Below, piece by piece: positions 4,188 through 6,187 of a DNA stretch of 6,187 nt. Position 1 is the first letter of the stretch; each line of letters begins with the position of its first letter. The notes under the pieces were generated by a model that saw only the letters and a program-made list of their open reading frames with translations, ran no database searches and had not been told where the DNA came from. The DNA is from an uncultured Eggerthellaceae bacterium (GTDB lineage Bacteria; Actinomycetota; Coriobacteriia; Coriobacteriales; Eggerthellaceae), in the NCBI GenBank assembly GCA_946618265.1, contig CAMOLA010000084.1:1-6187 (forward strand), written 5' to 3'. The position numbers and the translations under genes were made by a program.

Positions 4188-5627
4188 ATGAGCATTGGAA
4201 GAATCGTTGGAAGGAAGGACGAGATTGCCAGGCTGAACCGCTGCATGGCGGAAGCGAGGGCCCAACTAGTCGTCGTGTACGGCAGGCGAAGGGTTGGAAA
4301 GACGTACCTCGTCAACGAGTACTTCGACCACGATTTCGCCTTCAAGCTCACAGGCGCTTACCGGCAACCGAAGGAGTTTCAGCTCGCAGGCTTCGCAGAC
4401 GAGCTGGCGAACAGGACAGGCTTGCGCCAGCCAGCCCCCGCTAACTGGCGCGATGCCTTCAGGATGCTTAGAACCTATCTGGATTCGCTGCCCACCGGCG
4501 AGAAGAAAGTCGTGTTCTTCGACGAGATGCCTTGGCTCGACACGGCCAAATCGGGTTTCCTGCCGGTCTTCGAGTGGTTTTGGAACGACTGGGCATCCAC
4601 CCGCGAAAACCTCGTCTTCATCGTGTGCGGTTCGGCCACTTCCTGGATGATCGAGCATATCGCGGAGAACAAGGGCGGACTGTTCAACCGACAATCATGC
4701 AGGATATACCTGGAACCGTTCACCTTATGCGAAACGGAGCTTTTCCTCAAAGCGCAGGGCATGACGTGGTCCCGTTACGAGATAGCGGAGTGCTACATGA
4801 TCATGGGAGGGATACCCTACTACCTAAGCCTGCTGGACGGCGCGTATGCATACACGCAAAACATCGACAGATTGTTCTTCAAGAGGCACGGTGAGCTTTG
4901 GGACGAGTTCGACCGCCTGTTCCAAACCCTGTTCTCCAACAGCGAGGCCTACGTAAAGATAGTCGAGGCCCTGAGTGCGAAAGCGGGCGGACTGACGAGA
5001 AACGCCTTGGCGGAGAAGGCTGGCTTGCCGGCAAACGGGGCGCTTACGAAGATGCTGCGCGACCTCGAATCGTCGGGATTCGTCAGGGTGAGCACCTTCT
5101 ACGGCAAGAAGAAGAAGGACGCGCTTTACCAGCTTTCGGACTACTACACGGCGTTTTACTTCCGCTACATCAAGGACAACTACGGCAAGGACGAGCGCTA
5201 CTGGAGCAACGCGATCGACAACCCTGCGCGGAGGGCTTGGGCGGGGTTGACGTTCGAGCAGCTCTGCAAAGACCACATCCCCCAGATAAAGGGCAAGCTC
5301 GGCATCTCGGGCGTGCTGTCGGAAGAATCGATATGGTACACGGGCGGAGACGAGGAGCTCGGAATTTCGGGCGCCCAGATCGACCTCCTTATAGAGCGCA
5401 GGGATAGAGTCATTAACGTGTGCGAGATGAAGTTCTCAATAAACGAATACGCGATCGACAAAAACTACGACATGAATTTGCGCAACAAGCTCGAGACCTT
5501 CAGGGTGCTGACGAACTGCAAGAAATCGCTTCAGACGACCATGATAACGACGTATGGGGTGAAGCAGGGCAAGTACAGCGGAATAATCCAGAGCCAGGTA
5601 ACGCTCGACGACCTGTTCAAAGACTAG
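4188..5627 (+). CDS. Archaeal-type ATPase (DUF234 family) with C-terminal PD-(D/E)XK nuclease-like domain
   Basis: A 479-residue cytoplasmic protein, intact, with GGAGG (4175-4179) eight bases before ATG. The N-terminal P-loop ATPase of the ATPase_2/MNS type has Walker A GRRRVGKT (32-39), Walker B VVFFDE (108-113), a sensor-1-like CGSATSWM (147-154) and the family GGIPYYL motif (207-213). A winged helix covers about 255-302 (LTRNALAEKAGLPANGALTKMLRDLESSGFVRV region), followed by YQLSDYYTAFYFRYI (314-328), the usual entry to the DUF234 domain. Near the end, QIDLLI (397-402, D399) and CEMKF (412-416, E413 and K415) give the D...ExK active-site pattern of PD-(D/E)XK nucleases, so the nuclease fold appears catalytically complete. 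Such proteins are widespread, poorly characterised, and often lie in islands; a DNA-acting or abortive-infection role is inference. It stands alone with no co-transcribed partner. Codon use is GC-richer than Fic. Confidence 0.88.
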   Translation: MSIGRIVGRKDEIARLNRCMAEARAQLVVVYGRRRVGKTYLVNEYFDHDFAFKLTGAYRQPKEFQLAGFADELANRTGLRQPAPANWRDAFRMLRTYLDSLPTGEKKVVFFDEMPWLDTAKSGFLPVFEWFWNDWASTRENLVFIVCGSATSWMIEHIAENKGGLFNRQSCRIYLEPFTLCETELFLKAQGMTWSRYEIAECYMIMGGIPYYLSLLDGAYAYTQNIDRLFFKRHGELWDEFDRLFQTLFSNSEAYVKIVEALSAKAGGLTRNALAEKAGLPANGALTKMLRDLESSGFVRVSTFYGKKKKDALYQLSDYYTAFYFRYIKDNYGKDERYWSNAIDNPARRAWAGLTFEQLCKDHIPQIKGKLGISGVLSEESIWYTGGDEELGISGAQIDLLIERRDRVINVCEMKFSINEYAIDKNYDMNLRNKLETFRVLTNCKKSLQTTMITTYGVKQGKYSGIIQSQVTLDDLFKD

Positions 5628-5635
5628 AAATTGCG

Positions 5636-5676
5636 CGTTCGGGAAGACAACGGGGACGATGCTGTCTTCCCGAACG
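5636..5676. repeat. 14-bp perfect inverted repeat, possible terminator of the ATPase gene
   Basis: CGTTCGGGAAGACA (5636-5649) and TGTCTTCCCGAACG (5663-5676) pair perfectly around a 13-nt loop, starting nine bases after the ATPase stop. On the plus strand the stem is followed by A residues rather than T, and on the minus strand by CGCAATTT, so it is not a standard rho-independent terminator in either direction, though the position suits a transcript end. It also covers the first codons of the integrase remnant. Confidence 0.6.
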
Positions 5677-6145
5677 AAAAAGTGGCAGCGGGACACGGAC
5701 AAGTGGGACGTCACGCTGAGCCACAGGGACCCGCTCTCCGGGGGGCTGGTCTCGACCCACCACACCGTGGAGGCCAAGATTCGAAAGAAAGCTAGAAGGC
5801 GCGCGACGAGCTGATAATGGATCTCGAGCGCAAGGGGGACGCCTTCGGGTCCAAGATCACCGTGAAGGACTTCCTTGACGGTTCATCGACTGCAAGGAGA
5901 GCGGGATGCTCGAGGAGGGCTACGCCCCGAGGTCCGTCTCAAAGCCCTTCGGGCTCCTGCGGCAGGCCATGGACTTCGCGGTCGTGCTCGACTTCGTCAC
6001 GAAGAACCCCTGCGAGTACTGCAAGCCGCCGAGGATTCAGTGCAAGAAGATGCAGGTGCCAGATCGCGAGGAGCGCACGAGAATGCTCAAGCTCGCCCAG
6101 GTGAACATCGATGCACATGGATTATTTCAATTTCTAACAGTCTAG
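5659..6145 (+). pseudogene. Tyrosine-type integrase remnant with two frameshifts and no catalytic domain
   Basis: Three plus frames join into one integrase-like protein. Frame 1 from ATG 5659 gives KWDVTLSHRDPLSGG and STHHTVEAKIRKKA, an N-terminal arm-binding domain, then ends at 5814. Frame 3 resumes about 5794 with KARDELIMDLERKGDAFGSK and ITVKDFLD. Frame 2 resumes about 5880 with FIDCKESGMLEEGYAPRSVS, then LLRQAMDFAVVLDFVTKNP (core-binding domain) up to LKLAQ at 6100. Both shifts fit single-base deletions (near 5793 and 5880). About 35 residues normally between KESG and MLEEGY also seem to be missing. After 6100 the sequence turns A+T-rich and unrelated, stopping at 6143, so the domain with the catalytic R, H-x-x-R and Y is absent. 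The gene is dead. It is probably the integrase of one of the elements that used the tRNA-Ala site, but a match between them cannot be shown. Confidence 0.8.
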
Positions 6146-6187
6146 ATAACAGGTGATGAAAACGAGACGTTGACCTGGTGATGTATA
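6101..6187. other. A+T-rich tail after the integrase break, nothing recognised
   Basis: The composition changes abruptly where integrase homology ends, so 6100/6101 is likely a recombination joint. I see no tRNA fragment, inverted repeat or ORF here; the window ends 87 bases later. Confidence 0.4.

Noticed and set aside
4266..5276. Minus-strand ORFs inside the ATPase gene
   Set aside because: Antisense shadows of a complete gene with Walker and nuclease motifs.
1..6187. Insertion sequence or transposase
   Set aside because: No transposase motif, terminal inverted repeat pair with target duplication, or DDE-type frame found; the mobility signal is integrase/tRNA based.

Overview
This looks like part of a genomic island from a high-GC Gram-positive gut actinobacterium, most likely a coriobacterium (Eggerthella/Gordonibacter/Slackia type). 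The grounds are the GC-rich flanks, the style of the integrase remnant, and a small peptide whose N-terminus resembles Nif11-type leaders. This is recognition from memory, not a database match. Composition is patchy by eye: the hip genes and the radical-SAM fragment are GC-rich, the Fic gene is clearly richer in A+T, and the ATPase gene lies between.

Layout, left to right. (1) 1-918, minus strand: a HipBA toxin-antitoxin pair. hipB is complete, and hipA overlaps it by one base and runs off the left edge. (2) 1167-1394, plus strand: a 75-codon peptide with a leader-like start, whose last third is encoded by a repeat. (3) 1347-1409: a decayed copy of the 3' half of tRNA-Ala(GGC) plus an element-end flank, that is, an integrase attachment-site scar. 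(4) 1410-2275: decayed DNA holding a 5'-truncated BioB-like radical-SAM fragment on the minus strand. (5) 2305-3522, minus strand: an apparently intact Fic AMP-transferase with an inhibitory motif and a C-terminal winged helix. Its -10 box sits inside a perfect inverted repeat. (6) 3644-3936: a dense junction with hairpins, a tandem repeat, a second partial tRNA-Ala end, a run of short stem-loops, a rho-independent terminator, and a third, perfect 45-nt tRNA-Ala 3' half. (7) 4188-5627, plus strand: an intact archaeal-type (DUF234 family) ATPase fused to a PD-(D/E)XK nuclease-like domain. (8) 5636-6145: a 14-bp inverted repeat, then a tyrosine integrase pseudogene with two frameshifts and no catalytic domain.

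The simplest reading is repeated integration and decay of related elements at one tRNA-Ala(GGC) site. Mobility genes are wrecked, while three self-contained toxin or defence-like modules (HipBA, Fic, ATPase-nuclease) keep open frames and good ribosome binding sites. The intact tRNA-Ala gene is not in the window. Fic and the ATPase each have an 8-bp inverted repeat with a 15-nt spacer around a -10-like hexamer, with different arm sequences, which suggests separate repressor-type control of each gene.
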